From contig NZ_QGTW01000003.1 of assembly GCF_003182355.1 (NCBI RefSeq), forward strand, positions 186,001 to 250,000: a stretch of DNA of 64,000 bases, given 5' to 3'. Origin of the DNA: Cytobacillus oceanisediminis (GTDB taxonomy: Bacteria > Bacillota > Bacilli > Bacillales > Cytobacillaceae). Made by a program: the position numbers and the translations under genes. Below are positions 1 through 8,071 of this stretch, piece by piece. Under the pieces are notes generated by a model. That model was not told the DNA's origin, made no database searches, and worked only from the letters and a program-made list of their open reading frames with translations. Each line of letters opens with the position of its first letter. Position 1 is the stretch's first letter.

Positions 1-613
1 TTGCCACATGGCTTCCGAATACTCCTCTGTAAATATGGAGTTCGTCAATTACTACGTATTTAAGATTCTCAAACAAAGAAACCCATTTTGTATGATGGGG
101 CAATATTGCCGAATGCAGCATATCTGGATTTGTAATGACCACATGGCCAGCCCTCCGTACCTTTTGCCGGATGTTGGCTGGGGTATCTCCATCATATGTA
201 TAGCTATTTATATTCAATCCCGATTCCTGAATAATTTCATTGATTTCACTTTTTTGATCCTGTGCCAGTGCTTTTGTCGGAAACATATAAAGAGCCCGCG
301 CGTTTTGATTATCCACAATCGTTTGAAGCACAGGAAGGTTATAGCACAGTGTTTTACCGGAGGCAGTCGGTGTAACCGCTACAAGGCTTTGCCCCTTCAT
401 CGCAGTTTGGTAAGAGGTTTTTTGGTGAGTATAAAGCCTCGTAATCCCTCTCTTTAACAACGCATCCTTTAAGGATGAATGAATGTCATCAGGAAGCTCC
501 GCTGTTTTTGCTTCTTTTTCCTCAATTGTATGCCAATGAACGATATTTTCTTTGTAATGGTGTTCAGAAATGAGTTCCTGCATTATTTCAGGCAGATTTT
601 TGCGTACTTTCAT
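1..613 (-). CDS. mrfA: MrfA/YprA-type DEXH-box DNA helicase, N-terminal part (runs off the window)
   Basis: The reading frame starts at ATG 613 and continues past the left edge, so only about 204 N-terminal residues are visible. A good GAGGTG site lies 8 bases upstream of the start. Superfamily 2 helicase motifs are visible: motif I in PTASGKTLCYNLP, motif Ia in FPTKALAQDQ and the motif II box DELH. The sequence and the neighbouring ypp genes match B. subtilis YprA (MrfA), a helicase that acts with the exonuclease MrfB/YprB in repair of mitomycin-type lesions; mrfB would be expected just beyond the left edge. The family assignment is firm, while the repair role is carried over from B. subtilis. 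A LexA-box-like sequence lies in its promoter region. Confidence 0.85.
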   Translation of the reverse strand, partial: MKVRKNLPEIMQELISEHHYKENIVHWHTIEEKEAKTAELPDDIHSSLKDALLKRGITRLYTHQKTSYQTAMKGQSLVAVTPTASGKTLCYNLPVLQTIVDNQNARALYMFPTKALAQDQKSEINEIIQESGLNINSYTYDGDTPANIRQKVRRAGHVVITNPDMLHSAILPHHTKWVSLFENLKYVVIDELHIYRGVFGSHVA

Positions 614-634
614 CTTTTTTCACCTCATATCCTT

Positions 635-655
635 ATTCTAGCGAATAAACGTTCG
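635..655 (-). promoter_or_regulatory. LexA (SOS) box-like operator next to a candidate -10 of mrfA
   Basis: Positions 642-655 read CGAATAAACGTTCG, 13 of 14 matches to the Bacillus LexA consensus CGAACRNRYGTTCG. On the mrfA strand a -10-like TAGAAT follows at 640-635 and the start codon is at 613, so the box would sit between -35 and -10. No good -35 hexamer was found. The match is seen directly; repression by LexA is inference. Confidence 0.55.
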
Positions 656-723
656 TTCTAACAGAAGAAACTCGTAAATTCCATTAACTTTTACTGGAAA
701 TCTATTTAACTAACATTCTTTTT

Positions 724-816
724 TTGGCTTAAAAGGATCCTTTTACGTATAGAAGATTAGATATATATAACCCTTTTCCTTGCTGCCGGCTCGCATATCT
801 ATGCGAGCCGTTTTTT
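724..816 (+). ncRNA. Candidate short plus-strand RNA ending in a strong terminator
   Basis: A -35/-10 pair (TTGGCT 724-729, 18-bp spacer, TATAGA 748-753) is followed by a strong intrinsic terminator at 787-816: stem CGGCTCGCA/TGCGAGCCG and six T. No reading frame lies between them. The terminator points toward crp, whose start is 135 bp further on. It could end a roughly 57-nt small RNA or act as an attenuator in a crp leader. The hairpin is certain and the transcript is inferred. Confidence 0.4.
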
Positions 817-950
817 ATAAGGCCAGCCAAGGAAAACTCATCCTCTTCTGAAAATGCCAGACAAGACTTTATTTATATAAATGTGTATAAAACTTTTTCA
901 TGTTTTTTTGTTACAATAAGCTTATTAGAACGGGAAGCATGAGGTGGATT

Positions 951-1643
951 ATGAAAGCTGCAGAAATTAAGAAAGTTCTTTCTCAATTCTCCCTTTTTCG
1001 GGAACTTAACGATGAAGAACTTGATAAAGTTGTTGAGGTTTCAATATCAAGGGGATGGAACAAAGGAAGCCATGTTTTTCTCCAGGATGATCCTTTGGAA
1101 AATGTTTATTTTATTAATAGCGGCAGAGTTAAGATATATAAAAGTGATATTAACGGAAAAGAGCAAATTGTAGCGATTTTGACCAAAGGCGAGATGTTCC
1201 CGCATGTAGGCTTTTTCCGGAAGGGCGGATATCCTGCTTTTTCCGAAGTGCTTGAAAACGCCCAGCTTGTTGTGGTCCCAATTGCTCAGTTTGAGAAAGT
1301 TCTCATCGAAAACCCTGAATTATGCATCAAAGTATTTAAGGTACTTGGCGAAAAAATTGTTGATCTGCAAGAAAGATTAGAGGCACAGATTTTAAATACT
1401 ACTTATGAGCAAATAATTAAGCTGCTGATACGGCTTGCCAAAATGCATGGACAGGAGCTCGAAGAAGGTTCCTTCATCCTAAAGGGCGATTTTACAAATA
1501 AGGATCTTGCCAATATGATAGGCACCACAAGAGAAACTGTCAGCAGAACACTAACAAAGATGAAAAAAAATAAATTAATTGAAACAGATAAGGATGGGCA
1601 TTTAATCATTAAGCCTGATCAACTACTTGAAGAAATTTTTTAA
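951..1643 (+). CDS. Crp/Fnr family transcriptional regulator
   Basis: A 230-residue protein with an N-terminal cyclic-nucleotide-binding-type beta barrel (roughly residues 12-125), a long dimerisation helix and a C-terminal winged helix-turn-helix containing TTRETVSRTLTKMKK. ATG 951 is chosen over an upstream in-frame start at 900 because GAGGTGG lies just before it. Only one cysteine is present and there is no clustered Cys motif, so it is not a [4Fe-4S] FNR like B. subtilis Fnr. Its ligand is unknown. It stands alone, followed by its own terminator, and the gene is not part of the conserved B. subtilis order here. Family assignment is firm; target genes cannot be read from the sequence. Confidence 0.88.
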   Translation: MKAAEIKKVLSQFSLFRELNDEELDKVVEVSISRGWNKGSHVFLQDDPLENVYFINSGRVKIYKSDINGKEQIVAILTKGEMFPHVGFFRKGGYPAFSEVLENAQLVVVPIAQFEKVLIENPELCIKVFKVLGEKIVDLQERLEAQILNTTYEQIIKLLIRLAKMHGQELEEGSFILKGDFTNKDLANMIGTTRETVSRTLTKMKKNKLIETDKDGHLIIKPDQLLEEIF

Positions 1644-1667
1644 AAACCGCATCTAAGCGGTTTTTTT
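1642..1667 (+). terminator. Terminator of the Crp/Fnr gene
   Basis: AAAAACCGC and GCGGTTTTTTT form a short GC stem with A/T extension and a T run directly after the stop codon. Confidence 0.8.
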
Positions 1668-1697
1668 ATCCTTCAATTGCCTTTTCCATCAGGAACA

Positions 1698-1726
1698 TTC
1701 ACCCATTGGGCAGCATACGATATGAT
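1698..1726 (+). promoter_or_regulatory. Candidate sigma-A promoter of the hsp20 gene
   Basis: TTCACC (1698-1703), 17-bp spacer and TATGAT (1721-1726) lie about 30 bp upstream of the hsp20 start codon. No CIRCE or other heat-shock operator is visible. Confidence 0.45.
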
Positions 1727-1757
1727 GAATAATCCTGTATGAGAGGGGATGCATGTT

Positions 1758-2234
1758 ATGGAAGATCCAAAGAAGAGAGAAAGAGAAAAGGACAGAAACG
1801 AGCCGTTTGGCGATTTAATGAAGTCCATGAATCAGCTATTTCATGAAAAGCCGGTGAAAGGGTTTCTACAGACAATGGATGATTTTTTTAAGAACCCCTT
1901 CCCTTATGCTTCTTCCTTCCATGTGGATGTTGCAGAAACAGAGAAAGAACATATCATTACTGCAGAGCTCCCGGGAATAAACAAAGAGCAAATCCAAATC
2001 GATATCCTGGACAATTATATTACGATATCTGTTAAATCTGCTGAAATGGTAACGGAAGAGGATGAGAACAGAAAGATCTTCAGAAGACAGCAAAGCCTTC
2101 AGCGCTCCAGCCGTACAATTCCCCTTCCACAGCCGGTAAATGAAAAAAAAGTAAAAGCGGTTTACCAAAATGGACTGCTGCAGATTACAGTGCCAAAACA
2201 GCAGGGAAAAACAATACTTATTGATGAAATCTGA
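1758..2234 (+). CDS. Hsp20/alpha-crystallin family small heat shock protein
   Basis: A 158-residue protein with a charged N-terminal arm and an alpha-crystallin domain over about residues 55-150. Typical features are FHVDVAETEKEHIITAELPG, the run PLPQPVNEKKVKAVYQNGLL and the beta-strand ending ITVPK. ATG 1758 is preferred to ATG 1749 because GAGAGGGG touches the earlier codon but stands 9 bases from the later one. Such proteins are ATP-independent holdases that keep unfolding proteins soluble. It is a single-gene unit ending in a bidirectional terminator shared with the convergent permease-peptidase gene. The family is clear; the particular B. subtilis counterpart (for example YocM) is not established. 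Confidence 0.88.
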   Translation: MEDPKKREREKDRNEPFGDLMKSMNQLFHEKPVKGFLQTMDDFFKNPFPYASSFHVDVAETEKEHIITAELPGINKEQIQIDILDNYITISVKSAEMVTEEDENRKIFRRQQSLQRSSRTIPLPQPVNEKKVKAVYQNGLLQITVPKQQGKTILIDEI

Positions 2235-2304
2235 ACCCGACCACTGCCATAATGAAGCTGAGAAGCCTCTTCTATTAAGTTCTTTTATATTGTCTGGGTA
2301 AACA

Positions 2305-2335
2305 AAACAAGCAGAGTAATAGACTGCTTGTTTTT
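2305..2335 (+). terminator. Terminator between convergent hsp20 and permease-peptidase gene
   Basis: Stem AACAAGCAG/CTGCTTGTT with a T run on the plus side and a shorter one on the minus side, so it may serve both genes. Confidence 0.75.
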
Positions 2336-2386
2336 CTGTTATGCAATTTAATTTTATAGACAATCAAACTGACCGGAAATAAACGT

Positions 2387-4798
2387 TTAACTGCTTGTTT
2401 TATTTGAGGTATCCAGCCAGTTATTAAAATAGCCTGTCGGAACGCTGAAGTAGTCTTTGGTAAACCGGATAAATTCCTGTGTATCTACCTCTTTATAACG
2501 GAACTTTTGATAATAATCGGATAGATACTGCATACCCACTTCCTTAGGTGTTTCGCCCTTTTGTCTGTACTTTTCCTGGATCAGCTTATAGATTTCCAAG
2601 GCTGGCTGGCCATATATATAGCCAGTATGTTTTACCTTATCAAGAGGGACATTGGAATACTGTCTGCCAAGTCCTTCTTCCTCAATTGTCTCCATTCGAT
2701 AATGGGAGATTCCAAACGCCTGCGGTTCGGGCTGATTTTCACCAGCGTAATAATACATAGATGCGGCAAACTCGGTCATACCTTCATCAACCCAAGCATG
2801 GTGATAGGGATCATTAGCTACCACTCCATAAAAATATTGATGGGCAATTTCATGAACGATGGATATATCATAAAATCGTTTATCCCCTATGTAAGGGTTG
2901 ATGGTTACGATTCCGGGATACTCCATAAACTGGCCCTCATCCAGAACAATATCAAGCTGGTTATGGGGATACTCCCCTATGTTCTCCTGATAAAAAGACA
3001 GTGCTTTTCGGGCGAGTTCGAGGGAAGCAGCCGGATCTTTGTTATGATTATTTCTCGTAAACAATCGAATTTTCACACCGTCCTCAGCTTCCGTTTCATA
3101 CATATCCATATCCTTCATGACAGCAATGAAAAATTCCCTGACTCTCTCTGCTTTAACGGTGCCTTCATTTTTTTCCGCTTCAGGATCCTTTTCGGCAGTT
3201 GAAACCAATGAATATCCATCAGGCAATTTGTATGAAACTTTGAAATCGGAGAAGCCTGTATGGAAGGTTTCCAGCCCCTCTTTATAAGGCTCTTTATTCC
3301 ACTTGCCATTTTGGTAAACCGCTGCCATGGGATACCATTGAGCAAGATAGTGGTTTGGGATTACCGTTGAAAAACGGCTGCCTTTTTCAGGCACTGTAAA
3401 GCCATACTTTATGTTTATTCTGTGTTTAGCCCTATCTGCCATTCCTTCACTAACAGGGATTGTTAAAGTATCGTCCTGTAATGTATACTCCGTTTTCTGC
3501 CCGTTCAAGGTTACTTCTTGGATTTCTGATTCAGAGGTTCCTTCAATGGATTCGAATGGATGTCCCTTTTTAAAGACATTGGGGATAAAGTAAAATACAA
3601 GTTCTTCCCATTCCTCGTCCGATTTGTTTTTTAATTGGATATCCGCTTCGGCTGAAAAGATCCCGTTTGCATCCATTTTCAAATCAAGGGTGTATTCAGC
3701 CTGGCTGCCGCTTTTGACACCTATATCCCTGTCCTTTGTAGCTGTCACATAAATACCTGCGCCAGCAAATGCAATTACCAGCACACCTAGAAAGACTTTG
3801 GGAGTGGAAAGTGTCCAAAAACCTCGCTTTGCACCATATTGCTTCCTCGTTGGAAGCACCTGGGGCTCATGCCCAGTCTTAATCCACGGTGTTCGCTGGT
3901 AGTTGGATTGAAAACGATTTTTCAACCCATTGGCAAGCAGGCTAAAGGATGCAGTCGTAAATAAAAGAACAATTAACGGTACAAGCAGAATATGAGTGCT
4001 TCCATAAATATTCCCTCTTGCCTGGCCTACGAGGCCAGCCAGTTCTTTTGTGACAGATAGATAGATGATCGGATCATATCTCATGATCGTACCGCCTACA
4101 AAAATATTCATAAGAGCAAGCTGTCCCATAAGGGCAATTACATAGACAATCTCCAGAATAAACATGACTAAAAAAGATTCCTTTAATTGCGGAAAGATGT
4201 GCTTCCATATGAGTCGGTGTTTGCTTGCCCCGAGTACCCTTCCAGCATCAATATAGACGGATTGATATAACTCGGCTGTTTTAAGTCTTACTGACGAAAC
4301 AATACTAGGAATACTGATTACCGACGCTATAATTATGAAATAGCCAATAAGTGTACTGGTTTCTATGGAACTGTTAAAGCTAATCGGCGATAGAAAAAAA
4401 TATAGAATTAAAAAAAGAGGGACATAGCTCCATGCACTTTCGAAAGCAATCATCCATCCCGGAGTTTTTTTCAAGGTTCCAAAATACAAGCCGATAATTG
4501 TTCCAACTAACATTTTTATGGCGGTGACGGCTGCAGCTATATAGACCGTATATCGAAGCCCATTCAGTATCATGGACATTAGATCATATCCCCATTTGTC
4601 GGTGCCTAGAGGGTAGGAGTGCGATTCAAAAGGCTCCATCGGCGGCGCCAGCACTTTTCCATTTGTATACTGCGTTTCAAGTGTCGATGTCAATGAATGC
4701 TGAGCAAGCATTGGACCAAAAATACAGAAAAAAAGCAATACCGTGACCAGAAAGGTCCCAATATATAATGAGTAATTTACCTTTAACAGCCTATTCAT
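2387..4798 (-). CDS. OppC-type ABC permease fused to an M1-like (gluzincin) metallopeptidase
   Basis: An 803-residue single-frame fusion. Residues 1-295 form a BPD_transp_1 permease with six membrane segments and an intact EAA coupling loop (YIDAGRVLG, 182-190). A basic linker (about 293-333) and a seventh membrane helix (about 335-353) follow. The remaining 450 residues are an M1-like peptidase: MEYPGIV at 625-631 in the place of the exopeptidase motif, zinc site H649-E650-x2-H653 and third ligand E672 exactly 18 residues later (WVDEG), and Tyr727/729 near the usual catalytic tyrosine. By the positive-inside rule the peptidase faces outside. ATG 4798 overlaps the stop of the upstream OppB-type gene by 8 bp, so the two are co-translated. 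No ATPase or binding protein is adjacent. Domain calls are firm; the role, perhaps cleaving a peptide before or after transport, is inference. Confidence 0.85.
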   Translation of the reverse strand: MNRLLKVNYSLYIGTFLVTVLLFFCIFGPMLAQHSLTSTLETQYTNGKVLAPPMEPFESHSYPLGTDKWGYDLMSMILNGLRYTVYIAAAVTAIKMLVGTIIGLYFGTLKKTPGWMIAFESAWSYVPLFLILYFFLSPISFNSSIETSTLIGYFIIIASVISIPSIVSSVRLKTAELYQSVYIDAGRVLGASKHRLIWKHIFPQLKESFLVMFILEIVYVIALMGQLALMNIFVGGTIMRYDPIIYLSVTKELAGLVGQARGNIYGSTHILLVPLIVLLFTTASFSLLANGLKNRFQSNYQRTPWIKTGHEPQVLPTRKQYGAKRGFWTLSTPKVFLGVLVIAFAGAGIYVTATKDRDIGVKSGSQAEYTLDLKMDANGIFSAEADIQLKNKSDEEWEELVFYFIPNVFKKGHPFESIEGTSESEIQEVTLNGQKTEYTLQDDTLTIPVSEGMADRAKHRINIKYGFTVPEKGSRFSTVIPNHYLAQWYPMAAVYQNGKWNKEPYKEGLETFHTGFSDFKVSYKLPDGYSLVSTAEKDPEAEKNEGTVKAERVREFFIAVMKDMDMYETEAEDGVKIRLFTRNNHNKDPAASLELARKALSFYQENIGEYPHNQLDIVLDEGQFMEYPGIVTINPYIGDKRFYDISIVHEIAHQYFYGVVANDPYHHAWVDEGMTEFAASMYYYAGENQPEPQAFGISHYRMETIEEEGLGRQYSNVPLDKVKHTGYIYGQPALEIYKLIQEKYRQKGETPKEVGMQYLSDYYQKFRYKEVDTQEFIRFTKDYFSVPTGYFNNWLDTSNKTSS

Positions 4799-5654
4799 AA
4801 ATAAAACCCCGTTTAAACAGATAGAATAATAGCCTAATTGAAACATAGACAATAAAAGATATTAAAAGCATGGCAAATAATCCAATTGCAATTGGCTGAA
4901 CTTCATGGCTTTGGAAAACAAACTTTGTAATTCCAGAGACATTCATTATGTATTCAATAATAAATAAATTGCCGATCGCCAGAGAAATTACTTTAACAAG
5001 CTCAGCTTTAATGAAAGGCTCTAAATTTTTATAGATGTGCTGGAAATTTATGTAACTAAAACCCATACCCTTTGCAACAGCCGTTTTAATATAATCTTCA
5101 CTGCTTGTTTGATAGTACTTTACCGATACGAGCTTAAACAAATATAACGTAGGGGCAATAGCCACAAGCATAGTTGGGAACCAGGTGTTAAGTGCGCCCC
5201 CATCTGGCCTTAGTGAAATCACTCTTATCCCCGTCACTTTATATACTTTTACCGCAAGAATCATCGACATGACGATGATAATGAAATCAGGGATTGCTGC
5301 TAGGATATTTAAAATCATGCCAAAGATCTTCGTTGGCCGGAGCCTGCTTATAAATACACCAAATATCAGGCTAATGAATACTGCTGAAATAACACCAGTT
5401 AGAACAATTTGTAAACTGGTTAAAAAATTATCTCCGATATCCTCTGCTATCGGCCGGGTTTGCCTGCCCAGCTGATAGGATCCAAGGCTCCCATGGCTTA
5501 TTTCCGTGATAAAATCACCATAAATCTCGGGCAGGCTGCCAAAATTCCATTCTAGGCCTCCCTCGATCGAATCTACTGAAACGATTTTCGGCAAAGCTGC
5601 AAGAAGTAATATTAAAACAAATACAATAAATATTTGCTGTACAGCTCGAACCAT
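4791..5654 (-). CDS. OppB/DppB-type ABC transporter permease
   Basis: A 287-residue membrane protein with a BPD_transp_1 domain. The EAA loop is recognisable in YIKTAVAKGMGFSYINFQHI, so the subunit can still contact an ATPase. The extracytoplasmic stretch after the first helix is unusual and lacks the PGDP motif typical of OppB. The start at 5654 follows a GGGGGGAT site. The stop overlaps the start of the OppC-peptidase fusion, indicating an obligate pair. Genes for OppD/OppF-type ATPases and OppA-type binding protein are absent nearby, so either they are encoded elsewhere or the pair works with shared components. The substrate is unknown, and oligopeptides are only a family-level guess. Confidence 0.82.
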   Translation of the reverse strand: MVRAVQQIFIVFVLILLLAALPKIVSVDSIEGGLEWNFGSLPEIYGDFITEISHGSLGSYQLGRQTRPIAEDIGDNFLTSLQIVLTGVISAVFISLIFGVFISRLRPTKIFGMILNILAAIPDFIIIVMSMILAVKVYKVTGIRVISLRPDGGALNTWFPTMLVAIAPTLYLFKLVSVKYYQTSSEDYIKTAVAKGMGFSYINFQHIYKNLEPFIKAELVKVISLAIGNLFIIEYIMNVSGITKFVFQSHEVQPIAIGLFAMLLISFIVYVSIRLLFYLFKRGFIYE

Positions 5655-5925
5655 AATATCCCCCCTTGATAACTTCTAGTCATTTTTCTTTTTTTCATCT
5701 TTATCTAAATTTTGTTAATGCTGTAAAGAATATGAGTTTTTTACTGGGTGTTTTGATATATTCTATTGAATGCACTATCTCTGTAAGTGTTGTCTTCTGT
5801 TTTTGCTCAAGTCAATATAGTGCCGAAGTAAACAATACGCATGAACATAGTCAATGCTATAAATAGACCGGCTATTCTATTTTCAAATATATTCAATCTT
5901 TTTTCAAGTCTGATTTTTCATCACA
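5655..5925. other. AT-rich intergenic stretch, no gene seen
   Basis: About 270 bp of AT-rich sequence upstream of the permease operon. It must hold that operon's promoter, but no convincing -35/-10 pair was found. A 66-codon plus-strand frame here has no ribosome binding site and no coding character. Confidence 0.5.
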
Positions 5926-5950
5926 ATAAAAAAAAGGCCAGAATGGCCTT
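5926..5950 (-). terminator. Terminator of yppG
   Basis: AAGGCC-ATTCT-GGCCTT stem followed by a long T run on the minus strand. Confidence 0.85.
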
Positions 5951-5955
5951 CTGAT

Positions 5956-6579
5956 CTAAACTTTAAATATGCCACCCAGCCCTTTTACCATCGATGAGAC
6001 CTGTGTTACAGCATTCATCATTTGGCCGGCTGTATCCACCATTTTATTGAGATCCAGTGAGCCATCCTGTGCTTTAAATGAATTCATGATCGTCTGGACT
6101 CCTGAAGGCTGTTTTGGTATGAATGACTGTTTAGGATACGGATTCATATACGGGTAAGGAGGTACGGGCTGCTGCTGCTTGGAATTAGTTCCATAATCTT
6201 CAGATTCTAATGGATTTTGAAAGATGCTGGGATTTTGTGAGGCTTGAGCAGGGTAATAATGGGACTCATAGCCCTGTAAAGGATAAGGATTAGGGCTATA
6301 ACTTGACTGTGCATCCTGCATCAGATATGGGTTAGGGACAAAATTTGGCTGTGCATCCTTCATCGGATATTGTCCAGGGTAGGGCTGCTGGAAGGTAACT
6401 CCATATGGTGCATAGTAAGGATTCCATTGCCCCGATGAACCCTGATAATCATGCATTGGCTGTTGCCTCATATAGTGTTGGCCATTCATTCCCAAATAGA
6501 ATGGATCACTGGAAGAAAACTGGTTCCAGTGCCCGTATGGCTGGAAATGGCTGGCTCTATTTATTTTTCGGCCAAACAT
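5956..6579 (-). CDS. yppG: YppG-like Gln/Pro/Tyr-rich protein
   Basis: A 207-residue protein that starts MFGRKINRASHF. Its middle is low-complexity, rich in Q, P, Y, N and S (repeated units such as PNPYLMQDAQ and PNPYPLQGYE). The C-terminal 60 residues are more ordered (SFKAQDGSLDLNKMVDTAGQ) and end in a Gly-Val-rich tail. ATG 6579 is preferred to TTG 6585 because AAGGAGG stands 10 bases upstream of it. B. subtilis YppG has the same position beside yppF and the same N-terminal and C-terminal flavour. Composition resembles spore coat proteins, but a coat role is inference. The internal repeats make its length likely to vary between strains. Confidence 0.75.
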   Translation of the reverse strand: MFGRKINRASHFQPYGHWNQFSSSDPFYLGMNGQHYMRQQPMHDYQGSSGQWNPYYAPYGVTFQQPYPGQYPMKDAQPNFVPNPYLMQDAQSSYSPNPYPLQGYESHYYPAQASQNPSIFQNPLESEDYGTNSKQQQPVPPYPYMNPYPKQSFIPKQPSGVQTIMNSFKAQDGSLDLNKMVDTAGQMMNAVTQVSSMVKGLGGIFKV

Positions 6580-6958
6580 GGGCAAACACCCTCCTTATTA
6601 CAATAATAAATGTAAGGTATTCATTAGTTATCGTATAGGTATATCGCCTAACTCCCCTTCATCAATACAATATATGTAATACATGCCCAGAGTGTGAAAA
6701 GCCATCTTCAATGTACTTCCATCTCATCAAAATTATTATGAGTGCCTGCCGATGAATTAATAATATCGGAAGCGCTTTCCTGTTTTGTCTAACCATGCAG
6801 AAATGTGTCGGAAGTTTGATTTTTTTAAAAACGATGAAAAATTATTTTTCATGTTAGGATATAAAAAAACAAACTATTTCTTGTCCCCTTATTCATGTCC
6901 ACGGTACTGCGAGGAAGCTTTTCTTCCTGAATCAATATTTAAGAGGAGGCATTATCAA
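6580..6958. other. Intergenic region between divergent yppG and yppF, no gene seen
   Basis: About 380 bp containing the divergent promoters of yppG and yppF. An in-frame extension of yppF upstream to 6785 exists but crosses the clear AGAGGAGG site at 6942-6949 and looks non-coding. No operator or structured RNA was recognised. Confidence 0.5.
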
Positions 6959-7174
6959 ATGAATGTTCACGAACTAAAAAAGAAGTTTCAGCAATTACGG
7001 GAGTATACTCCTGAAAATGTTAATGAGTTATTGGATTTTGCCAAAAAGGCATATATCCATAATGAAATTTCCAGTACAGATTATCGCAATCTTGTTCGTG
7101 AGCTCGAAGCTCAAGGAGCAGCTGTTCCGGAAAGCTATAAAGATAGCTCCCTCCATGATTCAATTAATGTTTAA
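6959..7174 (+). CDS. yppF: YppF family small protein
   Basis: A 71-residue protein starting MNVHELKKKFQQLREY, preceded by a strong AGAGGAGG 9 bases upstream that fixes the start at ATG 6959. It is predicted to be all-helical and highly charged, with no membrane segment. Length, the conserved run NELLDFAKKAYIHNEIS, and position between yppG and yppE match B. subtilis YppF, for which no function is known to me. It converges on yppE and shares a terminator with it. Confidence 0.8.
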   Translation: MNVHELKKKFQQLREYTPENVNELLDFAKKAYIHNEISSTDYRNLVRELEAQGAAVPESYKDSSLHDSINV

Positions 7175-7176
7175 AG

Positions 7177-7211
7177 TCAAAGAGGAGAACCGATTAGGTT
7201 CCCCTCTTTTC
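7177..7211 (+). terminator. Bidirectional terminator between yppF and yppE
   Basis: AAAGAGGAGAACC pairs with GGTTCCCCTCTTTT around a 5-base loop. The yppE stop codon (7194-7196) lies in the loop. Confidence 0.8.
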
Positions 7212-7571
7212 TTCTGTCAGTAAACCTATTAATTGTTTTAACACATACATTGCTGAGTTTACATAATTTATGAATCTTGTTTTGCTTGTTTCCGGGAAAA
7301 ATGCCTGAATGGACACCATTTCGATATGCTCTGAAGCCGAGTCGATTTGCTGAGAATAAAGATTTTTCGGCTTAAGCCTATTAACCCACTCCACTGCTTT
7401 TTTCTTCCACCTATCATTTATGGCTTTAACTTCATCTGCAAAAGGCTTCACTTCATTGTAGAAGTCAGCCTTTTCCCCTGAGTCCTTTACTCTTTTATAC
7501 TTGTCATCCGAGGCTTGTACATATATCACTAACTGTTCTGTTAATTGCAGCAGTTCTAGTTCATTATCCAT
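7194..7571 (-). CDS. yppE: YppE family (DUF1798) helical protein
   Basis: A 125-residue, soluble, mostly helical protein starting MDNELELLQLTEQ. The pattern YNEVKPFADEVKAINDRWKK and the surrounding gene order match the DUF1798/YppE family, whose B. subtilis member forms a small four-helix bundle of unknown function. The gene is separated from upstream yppD by a hairpin, so it may have its own promoter. No catalytic motif is visible. Confidence 0.82.
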   Translation of the reverse strand: MDNELELLQLTEQLVIYVQASDDKYKRVKDSGEKADFYNEVKPFADEVKAINDRWKKKAVEWVNRLKPKNLYSQQIDSASEHIEMVSIQAFFPETSKTRFINYVNSAMYVLKQLIGLLTEEKRGT

Positions 7572-7584
7572 TGATCATCAGCTC

Positions 7585-7618
7585 CAAAAATAAAAGTAGC
7601 TATTATAAATTAGCTACT
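7585..7618 (-). terminator. Hairpin between yppD and yppE
   Basis: Perfect 8-bp inverted repeat AGTAGCTA/TAGCTACT with TTTTATTTTT after it on the minus strand. It is AT-rich, so termination may be partial. Confidence 0.6.
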
Positions 7619-7643
7619 GAATGTTATTGCTATTTTATTTCAC

Positions 7644-7907
7644 TTAAAAGCCAAGTTCAAGCTGCATGCTTTTGGATCCTTTAGCATTGTCTGTCTCAGA
7701 CTTAGTTTCGGAGAAGGCTGTTAGTTCATTTTCAATCGTTTCGAGTTTATTTCCACAGACTGTTATTTTATCTGTCTGATCTTCATACCAGTTTTGGCGA
7801 AGGCCTGATAAATTTGATTCCAGAACGCTTTCAAGCTCCTCAAGCTGATCATATATTTCTGTCAGCATAGCAAGCAATTCTCTTTTTTCAACGATTTTCC
7901 CTTGCAT
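7644..7907 (-). CDS. yppD: YppD-like small coiled-coil protein
   Basis: An 87-residue acidic protein starting MQGKIVEKRELLAML. The start at 7907 is fixed by GGGAGG shortly upstream; a longer in-frame start at 7949 would skip this site. The first half is helical with heptad spacing (LTEIYDQLEELESVLESNL). The tail is hydrophilic, ending SMQLELGF. It occupies the yppD position of B. subtilis and is of similar size, which is the main reason for the name. Function unknown. Confidence 0.6.
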   Translation of the reverse strand: MQGKIVEKRELLAMLTEIYDQLEELESVLESNLSGLRQNWYEDQTDKITVCGNKLETIENELTAFSETKSETDNAKGSKSMQLELGF

Positions 7908-8071
7908 GTAAAAACCTCCCCATTCTTTTCTCCAAGCTTTCTTCATCACCTAATTTATTCTGGTAGCAATGATGTTTTTTTGCTGTGTGCCTACATAATT
8001 TCTCTCTGGGAATGAGGTTTCCTTCATGGCTGACAAAACTAGAAGAGATTCGCCAAAGAAAGTACTAATTT

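Noticed and set aside
951..1643. Annotation as oxygen sensor FNR
   Set aside because: Only one cysteine is present, so no [4Fe-4S] cluster like that of B. subtilis Fnr can form; family name only.
2387..4798. Possible sequencing artefact joining two separate genes (permease and peptidase)
   Set aside because: The frame is open throughout, the linker is compositionally normal and a membrane helix follows logically; no internal start with a strong ribosome binding site or frame shift was seen.
5666..5866. 66-codon plus-strand frame upstream of the permease operon
   Set aside because: No ribosome binding site, AT-rich random-like composition, no resemblance to a known protein.
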